DNA of 64,000 bases from Sphaerisporangium sp. TRM90804 (GCF_029846175.1 NZ_JARWAC010000009.1:62001-126000), one strand, 5' to 3'. Positions 35,506-44,781 are shown, counted from the first letter of the stretch. Notes: generated by a model from the sequence alone, not told the origin. Numbers and translations: made by a program.

Positions 35506-37083
35506 TCAGAGCAGGGAGTCCCAGAAGTCGCAGTTGTGCCGGGTGTTCAGGTCGGCGGTGCGTACGCCGCCCGGCTCCAGCGACCGCACGAGCGGCACCC
35601 GCGGCCAGACGGCGCTCGGCCTGCCCTCGGCGGCGAAGCGGGTCCAGTAGCCGATCATCGTGTCCGACAGCCGTCGCTGGTCAGGCCGCAGCGTGACGTC
35701 GATGCCGTGGATGTCGTGCAGGTAGGGCAGCTCGGAGGCGTGGTAGGCCCCGAGCGGGAAGTCCGGGGGCTGCGGGAACTCGAACGCCGGCGGGGCGTCG
35801 CGGTCGGCGAACTCGTACCCGTAGACCGGCACCCAGCGGGCGAGCACCTGGTCGTTGCGCCGGTTCGGGCAGGCGTACGCGCGATCGGTGATCACCGAGC
35901 CCCAGGCCTGACGGGGTGAGGTCCCCGCCGGGTAGAGCTCGGCCACCCGGTCGGCGTCGCCGCCGAAGGCGACCGCGAGCAGGCCGCGGTAGGCGGTCTC
36001 GTCCAGGGGCGGGAACGTGGCGGCGAAGAAGGAGCCCTCGTCGCGGGTCGTGCCCGCCAGAACCGGCACGCGGTTGAACTCGCCGTCGCGCAGCGCCCGC
36101 GCGGGGTGGACGGGAAGGGTGGGCGTGCCGTACGTCGGGCTCCAGAACACCGGCGGCGTCTGCGGCGCCAGCAGGTCGGCCACCGGGACGCGGCGCAGGC
36201 AGTCCAGGGCCGTGCCCGGATCGGCGCAGCCGAGAGTGGCCGCCACCCGGGAGCCGATCCCCTCCGTGAGCGCGCGCGGCTTCCAGGTGTCGTACTCGGC
36301 GCCCACGCCCGGGAACATCGCGTCTGGCACGTTCAGCTCGGTGCAGGACCCGCTCTGGATCACCACCCGGTGGAAGAGCCCGCGCGCCGCCGGCGAGGCG
36401 AGCTGGGCGCACATGCTGTCGCCCCCCGCGGACTCGCCGAACAGCGTCACCCGGCCGGGGTCCCCGCCGAACGCCACCGCGTTGCGGCGCACCCAGCGCA
36501 GCGCCGCCTGCTGGTCCATCAGCCCGAAGGTGCCCGAGCCGTCCAGGCCCGGGTACCCGAAGAACCCGAAGGCGCCCAGCCGGTAGTTGATCGTGACGAC
36601 CACGACGTCACCCTGGACGGCCAGGCGCCGCTCGTCGTAGTCGCCGCCGAAGCCACCGGTGAACCCGCCCCCGTGTACCCAGACCATGACCGGCCGCAGG
36701 CCGCGCGAGCTTCGCGGCGTGGTCACGTTGAGGTAGAGGCAGTCCTCCGAGGCGCTGCCGGGAAGCCCGGAGATCGCGTCGGCGTTCTGGGCGCAGCGGT
36801 TCCCCGGCCGGGCGGCGTCGCGCACCCCACGCCACGGCTCGGCCGGGCGCGGCGGCGCCCACCGTAACGCGCCGACCGGCGGCGCGGCGAAGGGGATGCC
36901 CTGGAAGAGGCGGTGGTCGGCGGCGACGGTGCCGCGCACCGCGCCCGCGTCGGTCCTGACGACGGCGCCTTCGGTGGTCGCCGCGGTGTCCGCCTGCGCG
37001 GGCACGCCCATCGCCAGCAAGGCCGTCGCCGCCGAGATCAGGCTCAGGACCGCGCGGCTCGTCTTGGAAATGTTCATGGTCAT
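35506..37083 (-). CDS. Secreted type B carboxylesterase
   Basis: 525 residues from ATG 37083 (MTMNISKTS); ATG 37077 is equally possible. A signal peptide (to about residue 33, ending PAQADT). Alpha/beta hydrolase of the carboxylesterase/cholinesterase type: oxyanion HGGGFTGG, nucleophile GESAGG (near 230), the EDCLYLNV signature, catalytic acid in TRDEGSFF and His in YHASELPYL. Hydrolyses carboxylic esters outside the cell; true substrate unknown. Divergent from rsbQ-like gene across 175 bases. Confidence 0.88.
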   Translation of the reverse strand: MTMNISKTSRAVLSLISAATALLAMGVPAQADTAATTEGAVVRTDAGAVRGTVAADHRLFQGIPFAAPPVGALRWAPPRPAEPWRGVRDAARPGNRCAQNADAISGLPGSASEDCLYLNVTTPRSSRGLRPVMVWVHGGGFTGGFGGDYDERRLAVQGDVVVVTINYRLGAFGFFGYPGLDGSGTFGLMDQQAALRWVRRNAVAFGGDPGRVTLFGESAGGDSMCAQLASPAARGLFHRVVIQSGSCTELNVPDAMFPGVGAEYDTWKPRALTEGIGSRVAATLGCADPGTALDCLRRVPVADLLAPQTPPVFWSPTYGTPTLPVHPARALRDGEFNRVPVLAGTTRDEGSFFAATFPPLDETAYRGLLAVAFGGDADRVAELYPAGTSPRQAWGSVITDRAYACPNRRNDQVLARWVPVYGYEFADRDAPPAFEFPQPPDFPLGAYHASELPYLHDIHGIDVTLRPDQRRLSDTMIGYWTRFAAEGRPSAVWPRVPLVRSLEPGGVRTADLNTRHNCDFWDSLL

Positions 37084-37258
37084 GATGATGGAGCCGGTCG
37101 CCGTGTCGCGGAACCCACCTGAATACCCGGCCGAGGTGCATCTACCTCCACCCCCGGCGCGAAGGCCCTCTTGACGCGGGCGGCGCCCCCGGCCGAGAAG
37201 GATCACGGTGAGTGTCATGCCCCCTGTCCGGGGCGGGACAGTGGAAGGATGGCCGGTT

Positions 37259-38068
37259 ATGGGCAGAAGCGGAGTGAGCACCAGGAACCATGTGAAAGTG
37301 ACCGGCCGCGAAGACGGGCCGACGGTCATGCTGGCCCACGGCTTCGGCTGTGATCAGAACATGTGGCGCCTGGTCGCGCCCGCGCTGGCCCGGGACTTCC
37401 GCGTCGTGACGTTCGACCACGTGGGGTCGGGGCGGTCGGACCTGTCGGCCTGGGAGGCCGAGCGGTACGCCGCCCTGGACGGCTACGCCGACGACGTGCT
37501 GCGGATCTGCCGGGAGCTGGACCTGCCGGAGGTCGTCTTCGTCGGGCACTCGGTCAGCGCGATGATCGGGGTGCTCGCGGCGATCAGGGAGCCCGACCGG
37601 TTCGCCAAGCTGGTGCTGCTCGTCCCCTCGCCCTGCTACATCGACGACGAGGGGTACCGGGGCGGGTTCAGCCGGGCCGACATCGAGGAGCTGCTGGAGT
37701 CGCTGGACAGCAACTACCTGGGCTGGTCCGCCGCGATGGCACCGGTGATCATGGGAAATCCCGACCGCCCCGAGCTGGGCGAGGAGCTGACCAACAGCTT
37801 CTGCCGGACCGACCCGGAGATCGCCAGGGCGTTCGCCCGCGTCACGTTCCTGACCGACCACCGCGCCGACCTGGCCAAGGTCGGCGTGCCGACGCTCGTC
37901 GTCGACTGCCTCCAGGACGTGATCGCGCCCCCGGAGGTCGGCGCCTTCGTCAGGGATCAGATCCCGGGAAGCCGGCTGGTCACCTTGCCCGCGACCGGGC
38001 ACTGCCCGCAGCTGAGCGCGCCGGAGGCCACCATCGAGGCGATCGCCTCCTTCGCGGCCCATCGGTGA
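37259..38068 (+). CDS. rsbQ: RsbQ-like alpha/beta hydrolase (energy-stress signalling)
   Basis: 269 residues from ATG 37259, nine bases after AAGGA; the length equals Bacillus RsbQ. STRNHVKVTG, LAHGFGCDQNMWRLVAP and YADDVLRIC follow RsbQ closely; catalytic triad S98 (GHSVS), D220 (LQDVIAP) and H248 (TGHCPQ) sit at the RsbQ spacing. RsbQ makes a small ligand required by the PAS domain of the phosphatase RsbP. The next gene is exactly a PAS-PP2C phosphatase with GTGA overlap, so the pair is kept. Related proteins include the strigolactone receptor-like KAI2/D14 group. Confidence 0.88.
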   Translation: MGRSGVSTRNHVKVTGREDGPTVMLAHGFGCDQNMWRLVAPALARDFRVVTFDHVGSGRSDLSAWEAERYAALDGYADDVLRICRELDLPEVVFVGHSVSAMIGVLAAIREPDRFAKLVLLVPSPCYIDDEGYRGGFSRADIEELLESLDSNYLGWSAAMAPVIMGNPDRPELGEELTNSFCRTDPEIARAFARVTFLTDHRADLAKVGVPTLVVDCLQDVIAPPEVGAFVRDQIPGSRLVTLPATGHCPQLSAPEATIEAIASFAAHR

Positions 38069-39336
38069 AGCACATGACCGGGCATCGGACCGACCCACCC
38101 CGCCCCGAGGACCGCGGCGGCGGAGCGCCGGCGCTGTTACCGTCCTTACTCGAGGACAGCGCCGAGGACCTGTACGAGAACGCGCCCTGCGGCTACCTGT
38201 CCACACTCCTGAACGGCCAGATCGCCAAGATCAACACGACCCTGCTGAAGTGGCTCGGCTACGCCCGCGAGGAGCTGGTCGGCCTGCGCACCTTCTCCGA
38301 CCTGCTCACCGCCGGCGGCAGGCTGTACCACGAGACCCATTTCGCGCCCCTGCTGACCATGCAGGGCGCGATCGGCGGCGTGGCGCTGGAGCTGCGGGCG
38401 GCCGACGGCACCCGGCTGCCCGTCCTGGTCACCTCCACGGTCAAGTGCGGCGCCGACGGGCGGCCGCAGCTCATCCGCACCACCGTCTTCGACGCCTCCG
38501 ACCGCCGCGCCTACGAACGCGAGCTGCTGCGCGCGCGCCGGGAGGCCGAGGTCGAACGCGAACGGCTCCAGCGCCTGTTCGCCACCCTGCAGCGCAGCCT
38601 GCTGCCGCCCTCGCTGCCGGCGGTGCCCGGGCTGGAGGCGGCCGCCTACTACCACATCGCCTCCCGCGACCGGGTCAGCGGCGACTTCTACGACGTGTTC
38701 CAGCTCACCGCCGACCGGTGGGGCTTCTTCCTCGGCGACGTGTGCGGCAAGGGGGCCGCCGCCGCCGCGGTGACGTCCCTGATCCGCTACACGCTGCGCG
38801 CGGCGGCGGTCTACGACTTCGACCCGGTCACCGTGCTGGACACCCTCAACACGGCCCTGCACCGGGAGTCCCACGGGGACGATCCCCGCTTCTGCACCGT
38901 CATCTTCGGCATCCTCACCCCCGACGGCGACGGTTTCTCGGTCACGCTCGCCTCCGGCGGCCACCCGCCGTGCCTGCTGCTGCGCGCCGACGGCGCCGCC
39001 GAGTACCAGACGACCCCGGACGGCCTGCTCGTCGGCGTCTTCCCCGGCGCCACGTTCACCGCCCGGCGGATCCGTCTGGCGCCCGGCGACACCCTGCTGC
39101 TGTACACCGACGGGCTGACCGAGGCCAGGACCGCCGCCGGAAGCACCCCCGACGGCCGCTACGGAGAGCCGGCCCTGCGCGCCTTCGCCGCGAGGCTCGC
39201 GCCCGCCGGCGCCGCCGGGATCATCGCCGCGCTGGCGGTCCTGCTCGACGGCTTCGGCGACGGCCTGGGCGACGACGCGGCGGCCCTGGCCCTCGGCGTC
39301 CCCTCCCCCCGCGCGCGAGGCGCCTTGACGGGCTGA
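38065..39336 (+). CDS. rsbP: RsbP-like PAS-PP2C phosphatase
   Basis: 423 residues from GTG 38065 (or ATG 38074). PAS domain (about 30-150: ENAPCGYLSTLLNGQIAKIN, LGYAREELVGL, FDASDRRAYERELL), a coiled linker (155-195: RREAEVERERLQRLFATLQR), and a SpoIIE/PP2C phosphatase (about 195-420) with metal-site motifs SGDFYDVF, GDVCGKG, LLYTDGLTEAR and GDDAAALAL. By analogy it dephosphorylates an RsbV-type anti-anti-sigma factor; none is in the window. The 5' end has two TTA codons (38137-38139 and 38146-38148), rare in such genomes and possible points of bldA-type control. Confidence 0.85.
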   Translation: MKHMTGHRTDPPRPEDRGGGAPALLPSLLEDSAEDLYENAPCGYLSTLLNGQIAKINTTLLKWLGYAREELVGLRTFSDLLTAGGRLYHETHFAPLLTMQGAIGGVALELRAADGTRLPVLVTSTVKCGADGRPQLIRTTVFDASDRRAYERELLRARREAEVERERLQRLFATLQRSLLPPSLPAVPGLEAAAYYHIASRDRVSGDFYDVFQLTADRWGFFLGDVCGKGAAAAAVTSLIRYTLRAAAVYDFDPVTVLDTLNTALHRESHGDDPRFCTVIFGILTPDGDGFSVTLASGGHPPCLLLRADGAAEYQTTPDGLLVGVFPGATFTARRIRLAPGDTLLLYTDGLTEARTAAGSTPDGRYGEPALRAFAARLAPAGAAGIIAALAVLLDGFGDGLGDDAAALALGVPSPRARGALTG

Positions 39337-39430
39337 CGGCCGACGTGAAGCCCGCGTGAGCCCGGCGGGCGATCACCGGCCGCGGCCGGCGACGCCCCGG
39401 AGCACACCACGGCGCGGGCGGGGGCGCCGG

Positions 39431-40543
39431 TCATCCCGTGCGGCGCAGGGGCGGGCGGCGGGCCCAGGTGGCCCAGCGCCAGAGCCACTCCAGCGGGCCC
39501 TGGCGGTGACGGCGCAGCCAGAGGGTGGAGAACAGCCACTGGGCGGTGAGCACGGCGGCGGCGATCAGGAACACCGTCGCCGTCGGCCACAGGTGCGGCG
39601 GGCCGCTGACGAACCGCGAGACGGCCAGGACGATGACGCTGGCGGTCAGGTAGTTGGTCAGCGCCATCCGGCCCAGCGGTGCGAACACGGCCAGGAGCGC
39701 GCGCCGCAGCGGCGTCCTGAGCAGGACCAGCAGGGCGCACACGTACACCCCCGCGATCAGCAGCCCGGCCAGGTGGAACACGGGCACGTTGCCCGGGTCG
39801 CCGACCTGCGCCGCCACCATGGGCACCGCCGCCGCCGCGAAGAGCAGCCCCAGCGCGGCGGGTACCCGCGTGGACCGCTCGATCCGGCCGATCACCCCGT
39901 ACCGGGTCAGGGCCGAGCCGAGCAGGAACAGCCCCGGGACCATCGTCAACTGGCCGCCGGCCGTGATCAGCGACGCGGCGACGAGCGCGACGGCCAGGGC
40001 GGCCACGGCCCATCGCGGCAGCCACGTCGAGGGCAGCAGCACCACCAGGCCGACGACGGCGTAGACCGCCAGGATGTCGCCCTGCCACAGCAGCACGTGG
40101 TGCAGCGCGCCGACCGCGAGCAGCACCAGGAGCCGGCGTAGCAGGAGCAGCCGGGGCCGGGGCGCGCGGTCCGCGGCGGAGTCCAGCAGCAGCGAGAACC
40201 CGACGCCGAACAGCAGGGAGAAGATCGGGAAGAAGCGCTGGTGGATGAGCAGCCCGAGCCACGCCCCCTCCCCCGTGGGTGCGCCGGTCACGATCAGAGG
40301 GGCGCCGGCGTTGGCGATCGGCTGGACGTTGGCCAGCAGGATGCCGCACAGCGCGAACCCACGCAGCACGTCCAGCGCGGTGATGCGCGGCCGGCCGGCG
40401 GGGCTCGCCGCGCGGTCTCCGGGCCCGTCGTCCGGGCGGCCGGCGGGCCCGGAGGGGACGTCTCGGAGCAGGGCCGGGCGGTTGCCGTGACGGCCGGCGG
40501 GGCCCTCGGGCTCGGCCGCGAGAGGGAACTCTTCATCTGGCAT
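39431..40543 (-). CDS. DUF418 family membrane protein
   Basis: 370 residues from ATG 40543 after GAAGGA at eight bases; the longer in-frame start lacks a site. A disordered N-terminal 50 residues, then [20 protein letters not shown], the usual start of DUF418/acyltransferase-3-like proteins, about nine membrane segments, and the C-terminal DUF418 block ([27 protein letters not shown]). The family is of unknown activity, possibly transfer or transport of acyl groups. Divergent from the second histidine kinase. Confidence 0.82.
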   Translation of the reverse strand: MPDEEFPLAAEPEGPAGRHGNRPALLRDVPSGPAGRPDDGPGDRAASPAGRPRITALDVLRGFALCGILLANVQPIANAGAPLIVTGAPTGEGAWLGLLIHQRFFPIFSLLFGVGFSLLLDSAADRAPRPRLLLLRRLLVLLAVGALHHVLLWQGDILAVYAVVGLVVLLPSTWLPRWAVAALAVALVAASLITAGGQLTMVPGLFLLGSALTRYGVIGRIERSTRVPAALGLLFAAAAVPMVAAQVGDPGNVPVFHLAGLLIAGVYVCALLVLLRTPLRRALLAVFAPLGRMALTNYLTASVIVLAVSRFVSGPPHLWPTATVFLIAAAVLTAQWLFSTLWLRRHRQGPLEWLWRWATWARRPPLRRTG

Positions 40544-40662
40544 GGGCCCATCCTTCGGAGCCGGGCGCGCCGCCGGCATGGGGCCAAAGCGGGGTTCGCG
40601 CCGTCCGGGACCGTACTTTCGGCCGGTTCAGCGCGCGGCGCCGACCTCCTAGCCTGGGCGTC

Positions 40663-41802
40663 GTGAGTGTTCGGGGCCCGTCGTCCGGGCGGGCCGAGAT
40701 CGTGGCCGACATCGGGTTGTGCGCCGTGTTCGCGGCGACGCTGGCCTTGTCGGCGGTGCTGATCGCGCAGAGCTGGGGCGGCGGCTACTGGTGGTTCCAC
40801 TGCGGCGCCGGGGCGGTGGTGTGCGTCATCGCCCTGGCGCGCCGGCGCGCCAGGGCCGGGGCGGCGGTCGCGGGGCTCGCGGTCGCGGCGGCCGCCGTCC
40901 TCACCGCCCGGCTCGCCGGGCTGCCCAGCGAGCCCGGCCCCGCGATGGCCCTCGCCCTGTCGGTGCTCGTCGGCTCGGCGGTCAGGGCCCTGCCGCCCGC
41001 GCCCGCCGGCGCCGTCGCGGCCGGAGGGCTCGCGGTGGTCGCCGGCACCTGGGCCGCCTCCCCGTCCTTCCCCGTCCCGGCCGCGACGGTGCTGAACGGC
41101 ACGGCGTGGCTCGCCGCACTGGCGACCGGCCTGTGCCTGCGGCTGCTGGAGGCCCGCCGCCGGGCCGTCGCCGACCGGGTGCGCCGTGACGAGCGCCTGG
41201 ACCTGGCAAGGGAGTTGCACGACGTCGTCGCCCACCACATCACCGGCATGGTGCTCCAGGCCCAGGGCGCCCGGATCGTCGCCCGCAAGCACCCCGAGCT
41301 GCTGGAGGAGTCCCTCGCGGACATCGAGGCCGCCGGCTCGGGCGCGCTGACCGCGATGCGCCGCGTCATCGGCCTGCTGCGGGAGGCCGACGACGCCGTC
41401 CCCGCCGCGCCCGAGCGGCTCGGCGACCTGGTGGGCCGCTTCGACGGGCACGGCCCCGCGGTGCGCCTGCGGTCGACCGCCGACGAGTCGGCGTGGCCGC
41501 CGGAGGTCACCAGCACCGTCTACCGGGTCGTGCAGGAGTCGCTGACCAACATCTCCCGCCACGCCCGGCACGCCCGCTCGGTGACGGTCAGCGTCGCCCA
41601 GGACGGGCAGGCCGTCACCGTGGAGGTCGTCGACGACGCGCCGCAGGTCCCGGCCAGGTACCACCATCGCGGCGGGTACGGCCTGATGGGGATGCGCGAG
41701 CGCCTGGAGGCCCTCGGCGGCACCCTGCGCGCGGGCCCGCGTCCCGGGGCCGGCTGGTCCGTGTTCGCCACGCTGCCGGTCCCGGGGCCGGGGCGCCGAT
41801 GA
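40663..41802 (+). CDS. Two-component sensor histidine kinase (HisKA_3)
   Basis: 379 residues, GTG start. Five or six N-terminal membrane helices (about 10-165), then the H box LARELHDVVAHHITGM (phosphorylated H186) and a HATPase domain with ESLTNISRHARHA and GYGLMGMRERLEALGG. No extracellular sensing domain. Stop overlaps the regulator start by four bases. A different subgroup from the kinase at 22388. Confidence 0.88.
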   Translation: MSVRGPSSGRAEIVADIGLCAVFAATLALSAVLIAQSWGGGYWWFHCGAGAVVCVIALARRRARAGAAVAGLAVAAAAVLTARLAGLPSEPGPAMALALSVLVGSAVRALPPAPAGAVAAGGLAVVAGTWAASPSFPVPAATVLNGTAWLAALATGLCLRLLEARRRAVADRVRRDERLDLARELHDVVAHHITGMVLQAQGARIVARKHPELLEESLADIEAAGSGALTAMRRVIGLLREADDAVPAAPERLGDLVGRFDGHGPAVRLRSTADESAWPPEVTSTVYRVVQESLTNISRHARHARSVTVSVAQDGQAVTVEVVDDAPQVPARYHHRGGYGLMGMRERLEALGGTLRAGPRPGAGWSVFATLPVPGPGRR

Positions 41803-42455
41803 CCATCAGGGTGCTGCTCGCCGACGACCAGGCGATGATCCGCCGCGGCCTGAGGCTGATCCTGGAGGACCAGCCCGACATCAGCGTGGTCGCCGAGGCC
41901 GCGGACGGCGCCGAGGCCGTCGCCCTCGCGCGGAGGCTGCGCCCCGACGTGTGCCTCGTCGACATCCGGATGCCGTGCCTCGACGGCGTCGCGGTCACCC
42001 GCGCCCTGGCAGGCCCCGGCGTCCACGACCCGCTCCGGGTGGTCGTGGTCACCACCTTCGACCTGGACGAGTACGTCTACGGGGCGCTGCGCGGCGGCGC
42101 GGTGGGCTTCGTGCTGAAGGACGCCGGCCCGTCCCTGCTCGTCGAGGCCGTCCGGGCCGCGAGCGCCGGGGACGCCCTGATCTCGCCGTCCGTCACGCTG
42201 CGGCTGCTGCGCCGCTTCACCGCGGCCGCCGCCCCGGCCGCGGACGGCCCCCCGCGGCCGCTGTCGGAGCGCGAGTCCGAGGTCGTCCGCGCCATCGCCA
42301 GGGGGCGCACGAACCAGGAGATCGCCGCCGAGCTGTTCATCTCGCTGAGCACCGTCAAGAGCCACCTGTCCGGCATCCAGACCAAGCTCGGCGTGCGCAA
42401 CCGCACCCAGATCGCCGCCTGGGCCTGGGAGAACCGCATGATGGGCGACACCTAG
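41799..42455 (+). CDS. NarL/LuxR-family response regulator
   Basis: 218 residues, ATG within ATGA overlap. Receiver: acidic pair DD (9-10), phospho-acceptor D55 (LVDIRMP), conserved K in FVLKDAGP; LuxR HTH LSERESEVVRAIARGRTNQE then LFISLSTVKSHLSGIQTKL. Works with the kinase before it. The convergent ice-binding gene ends 16 bases downstream. Confidence 0.9.
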   Translation: MTIRVLLADDQAMIRRGLRLILEDQPDISVVAEAADGAEAVALARRLRPDVCLVDIRMPCLDGVAVTRALAGPGVHDPLRVVVVTTFDLDEYVYGALRGGAVGFVLKDAGPSLLVEAVRAASAGDALISPSVTLRLLRRFTAAAAPAADGPPRPLSERESEVVRAIARGRTNQEIAAELFISLSTVKSHLSGIQTKLGVRNRTQIAAWAWENRMMGDT

Positions 42456-42471
42456 CGGCCCGGCGGCCGCC

Positions 42472-43686
42472 TCAGACGACCGAGTGCGTGATGACCGCGG
42501 TGTAGGTCCCGGCGACGACGCCGGCCGGCAGGGTGACCGTGATCAGGGGGTCCCAGGTGGCGGAGTTGTCCCCCGCGGCCCCGGAGACCGAGAAGGCGGT
42601 GCGGGCCGAGCCGAGGTCGCCCGCGGTTCCGGGGGTGAACGTGGCGTCACCGGTGGTGGCGGTGGCCGGTCCCGGCGCGTAGCCGATGAGTGCCTTGGCG
42701 ATGGTCTCGGCCGCTGTGCCGCCACCGGTGGTGAGGTCGGTGGAGCTGACGGTCGCGGTCCAGGCGGTGTCCGCCCCGCCGCGGGTGTCGGTCACGGTCA
42801 CCCCGCCGAGCCGTCCCGACACCCGGGCGGCGCCGGCCGTCGCGGAGCCCAGGTTCGCGGTCTCGGGCACGCTGATGAACAGGGCGCCGGCGGGCCGGGT
42901 CACGGTGTTGGCGTCCAGCGTGACGGCGCCGTCGCGGGCAAGGACGCGGCCGTCCACGCTCGCGCCGGTGGTGACGGTGATCGAGGTCAGCGCCAGGACG
43001 TTCCCGGCGAGGCTGCTGCCGGTTCCCAGCGTGGCCGAGCTGCCGACCTGCCAGAAGACGTTGGCGGACTGGGCGCCGCCCACGAGGGTCACCGTGCCGG
43101 CGGACGCCGTGACGAGGGTGGAGGCGGTCTGGAAGATCCAGACGGCCCCCGGGTCGCCCTGCGCGTCCAGGGTCAGGTTCCCGGTGATCTGGAAGGTGCC
43201 GGCGGCGGAGTCGTAGAGGCCCGGCGTCAGGGTGGTGCCGCCGAGCTGGGTCGGCACGGTGGTGGCGGGGGTCCGCGCGGCGGCGTCGTCGTAGGCGGCC
43301 ACGAGGTCGGCCTTGGCCTGCGCGGCGGCGGCGTCGGCGGCGTGGATCGTCCCGGTGACGGTGCCGGGCGGGAAGCCCGTCACCGCCGTCCCGGGGCTCA
43401 GCCCGAGGTCCCCGGTGACGACGGTGGCGCCGGTGTTGGTGACGGTGCTCCCGGCCAGCACGGCGAAGTCCCCGGCGGTTCCGAGGTCCACCGGCGGTTG
43501 CGGGGCGACGGCGCTGGACTGCGTGGCGATGAGCATCGACGCGACGGGCGCCAGCGCCAGGACCGCCAGCCGGAACAGCGCGGACCGCGGCCGGGCGGCC
43601 CCGGTGGACGATCCTCCCGCCGCCCGCGTCTTCACCGGCCCCGGCACCTCGGCGCGTCGCGGCACGGCTCGCGCAAGACGTCTCAT
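42472..43686 (-). CDS. Secreted ice-binding-domain (DUF3494) protein
   Basis: 404 residues. N-terminal export signal after a basic stretch (hydrophobic core ALFRLAVLALAPVASMLIA, about 36-54, then ATQSSAVAP). The DUF3494 beta-solenoid begins VDLGTAGDFAVLAGSTVTNT (about 66-85), with GDLGLSPGTAVTGFPPG, LTPGLYDSAAGTFQITGNLT and SANVFWQVGSSATLGTGSSL. This fold is shared by ice-binding and ice-recrystallisation-inhibition proteins, but many members are adhesins or of unknown role. The last 115 residues form a second, Ig-like Thr-rich domain. Start (ATG 43686) chosen as the longest credible; no obvious ribosome site. Confidence 0.82.
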   Translation of the reverse strand: MRRLARAVPRRAEVPGPVKTRAAGGSSTGAARPRSALFRLAVLALAPVASMLIATQSSAVAPQPPVDLGTAGDFAVLAGSTVTNTGATVVTGDLGLSPGTAVTGFPPGTVTGTIHAADAAAAQAKADLVAAYDDAAARTPATTVPTQLGGTTLTPGLYDSAAGTFQITGNLTLDAQGDPGAVWIFQTASTLVTASAGTVTLVGGAQSANVFWQVGSSATLGTGSSLAGNVLALTSITVTTGASVDGRVLARDGAVTLDANTVTRPAGALFISVPETANLGSATAGAARVSGRLGGVTVTDTRGGADTAWTATVSSTDLTTGGGTAAETIAKALIGYAPGPATATTGDATFTPGTAGDLGSARTAFSVSGAAGDNSATWDPLITVTLPAGVVAGTYTAVITHSVV

Positions 43687-43814
43687 GAACCCCTTACCCC
43701 GTGCACCCCGATTAGTGATCTTGTTCTAGCACCCGGCGGGGCCGGTGTGACGGCGACGTGCCGGTGACGGTGCGACCTGTTGCCACCGCTCGGCGAGCGG
43801 CCACCCCGGATTGG

Positions 43815-43820
43815 TATATT
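43815..43820 (+). promoter_or_regulatory. Probable -10 of the fluoride operon
   Basis: TATATT in an otherwise GC-rich stretch, followed after about 11 bases by a CCCCTC/GAGGGG hairpin (43831-43848) and the riboswitch. A -35 match is weak. Confidence 0.45.
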
Positions 43821-43849
43821 TCGTAGTGAGCCCCTCCTCGGCGAGGGGT

Positions 43850-43943
43850 GCGGCGGTGGGGCCCGCCGCCTCCCATCGTGGAGAGACCGCGGCGTGAGGC
43901 CGCCAACGGTCCCTACCAGAGGTCGATCCCGCATCCTGGTAGG
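43850..43943 (+). ncRNA. Probable fluoride riboswitch (crcB motif) with ribosome-site-masking platform
   Basis: GGCGGTGGGGCCCGCC (43852-43867) matches the 5' stem and loop of the fluoride aptamer, with two A-to-G changes against the common GGCGATG. ACC, a GCGGC/GCCGC stem, CAAC and GGTCCCTACC (to 43917) follow as in the 3' half; GGGGCC and GGTCCC can form the pseudoknot. An extra CTCC/GGAG hairpin sits in the joining region. CCTACCAG (43912-43919) is exactly complementary to CTGGTAGG (43936-43943), which overlaps AGGAGG, the crcB ribosome site. Fluoride binding would thus free the site. The conserved UGAUG appears as CAACG, so this is a variant or needs checking. Confidence 0.65.
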
Positions 43944-43951
43944 AGGACGCC

Positions 43952-44440
43952 GTGCCCACAGCCGCTTCCGGCTCCGGCCGCCCGGCCGACACCGTCGCCC
44001 GAGACCGCACGCGGAGCGCGCGACCACGCCGCGTCCCGTGGGCGACGCTCGCCGCCGTCTCGGCCGGCGGCGCGCTGGGAGCGCTGGCCCGCCACGGGAT
44101 CACCGCCGCCTTCCCCGCGCCGCCGGGCGCGTTCGCGTGGGCGACGTTCGCGGTCAACGTCTCCGGCTGCCTGCTCATCGGCGCGCTCATGGCCGCGGTC
44201 ACCGACGTGTGGCGGGCGCCGCCACTGGCCCGGCCCTTCCTGGGCGTCGGGGTGCTGGGCGGGTACACCACCTTCTCGGCCTACGTCGCCGACGTCCAGC
44301 GGGCGCTGTCCGCCGGGCGGCCGGGCACCGCGCTGGCCTACCTGGCCGCCACCCTGGTCACCGCCCTGGCCGCGGTGTGGGCGGGCGACGCGATCACGCG
44401 GGCGGCGGCCCGCGCACACCACGGGAGGCGACGTCCATGA
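43952..44440 (+). CDS. crcB: CrcB/Fluc fluoride channel subunit 1
   Basis: 162 residues, GTG 43952, five bases after AGGAGG. An N-terminal basic extension of 30 residues precedes four membrane helices. Family motifs: [12 protein letters not shown] (38-49), [15 protein letters not shown] and GYTTFSAY. Forms a dual-topology or, with the second CrcB here, heterodimeric fluoride exporter in the membrane. First of three overlapping genes behind the riboswitch. Confidence 0.92.
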   Translation: MPTAASGSGRPADTVARDRTRSARPRRVPWATLAAVSAGGALGALARHGITAAFPAPPGAFAWATFAVNVSGCLLIGALMAAVTDVWRAPPLARPFLGVGVLGGYTTFSAYVADVQRALSAGRPGTALAYLAATLVTALAAVWAGDAITRAAARAHHGRRRP

Positions 44441-44781
44441 CGCGGACCCAACCGGCCCTTCGCCTGACCCTCTTCGTCGGCGAGACCGACCAGTGGCATC
44501 ACCGGCCGCTCTTCCACGAGATCGTCCACCGCGCCCACGCCGCCGGCCTGGCCGGGGCCGGCGTGTTCCGCGGCGTGGAGGGCTACGGCGCCTCCAGCCG
44601 CGTCCACACCAGCCGCATCCTGTCCCTGTCGGACGACCTGCCGGTGGCGATCGTGATCGTGGACGACGCCGCCAGGATCCACGCCTTCCTGCCGCAGCTC
44701 GACGAGCTGGTCGGCGAAGGGCTGGCCGTGCTCGACGAGGTCCAGGTGGTCCACTACGGCGGCGCCCGGAGGCGGCCGTGA
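44437..44781 (+). CDS. DUF190 domain protein of the fluoride operon
   Basis: 114 residues, ATG 44437 overlapping the crcB stop, with GGGAGG upstream. [37 protein letters not shown] and [15 protein letters not shown] are typical of DUF190, a GlnB-like ferredoxin fold repeatedly found with crcB. It may modulate the fluoride channel; the molecular role is not established. Confidence 0.88.
   Translation: MTRTQPALRLTLFVGETDQWHHRPLFHEIVHRAHAAGLAGAGVFRGVEGYGASSRVHTSRILSLSDDLPVAIVIVDDAARIHAFLPQLDELVGEGLAVLDEVQVVHYGGARRRP

Noticed and set aside
42484-43767. Plus-strand frame opposite the ice-binding gene
   Set aside because: Gly/Arg-rich shadow translation without domains; the minus strand has a signal peptide and the DUF3494 pattern.
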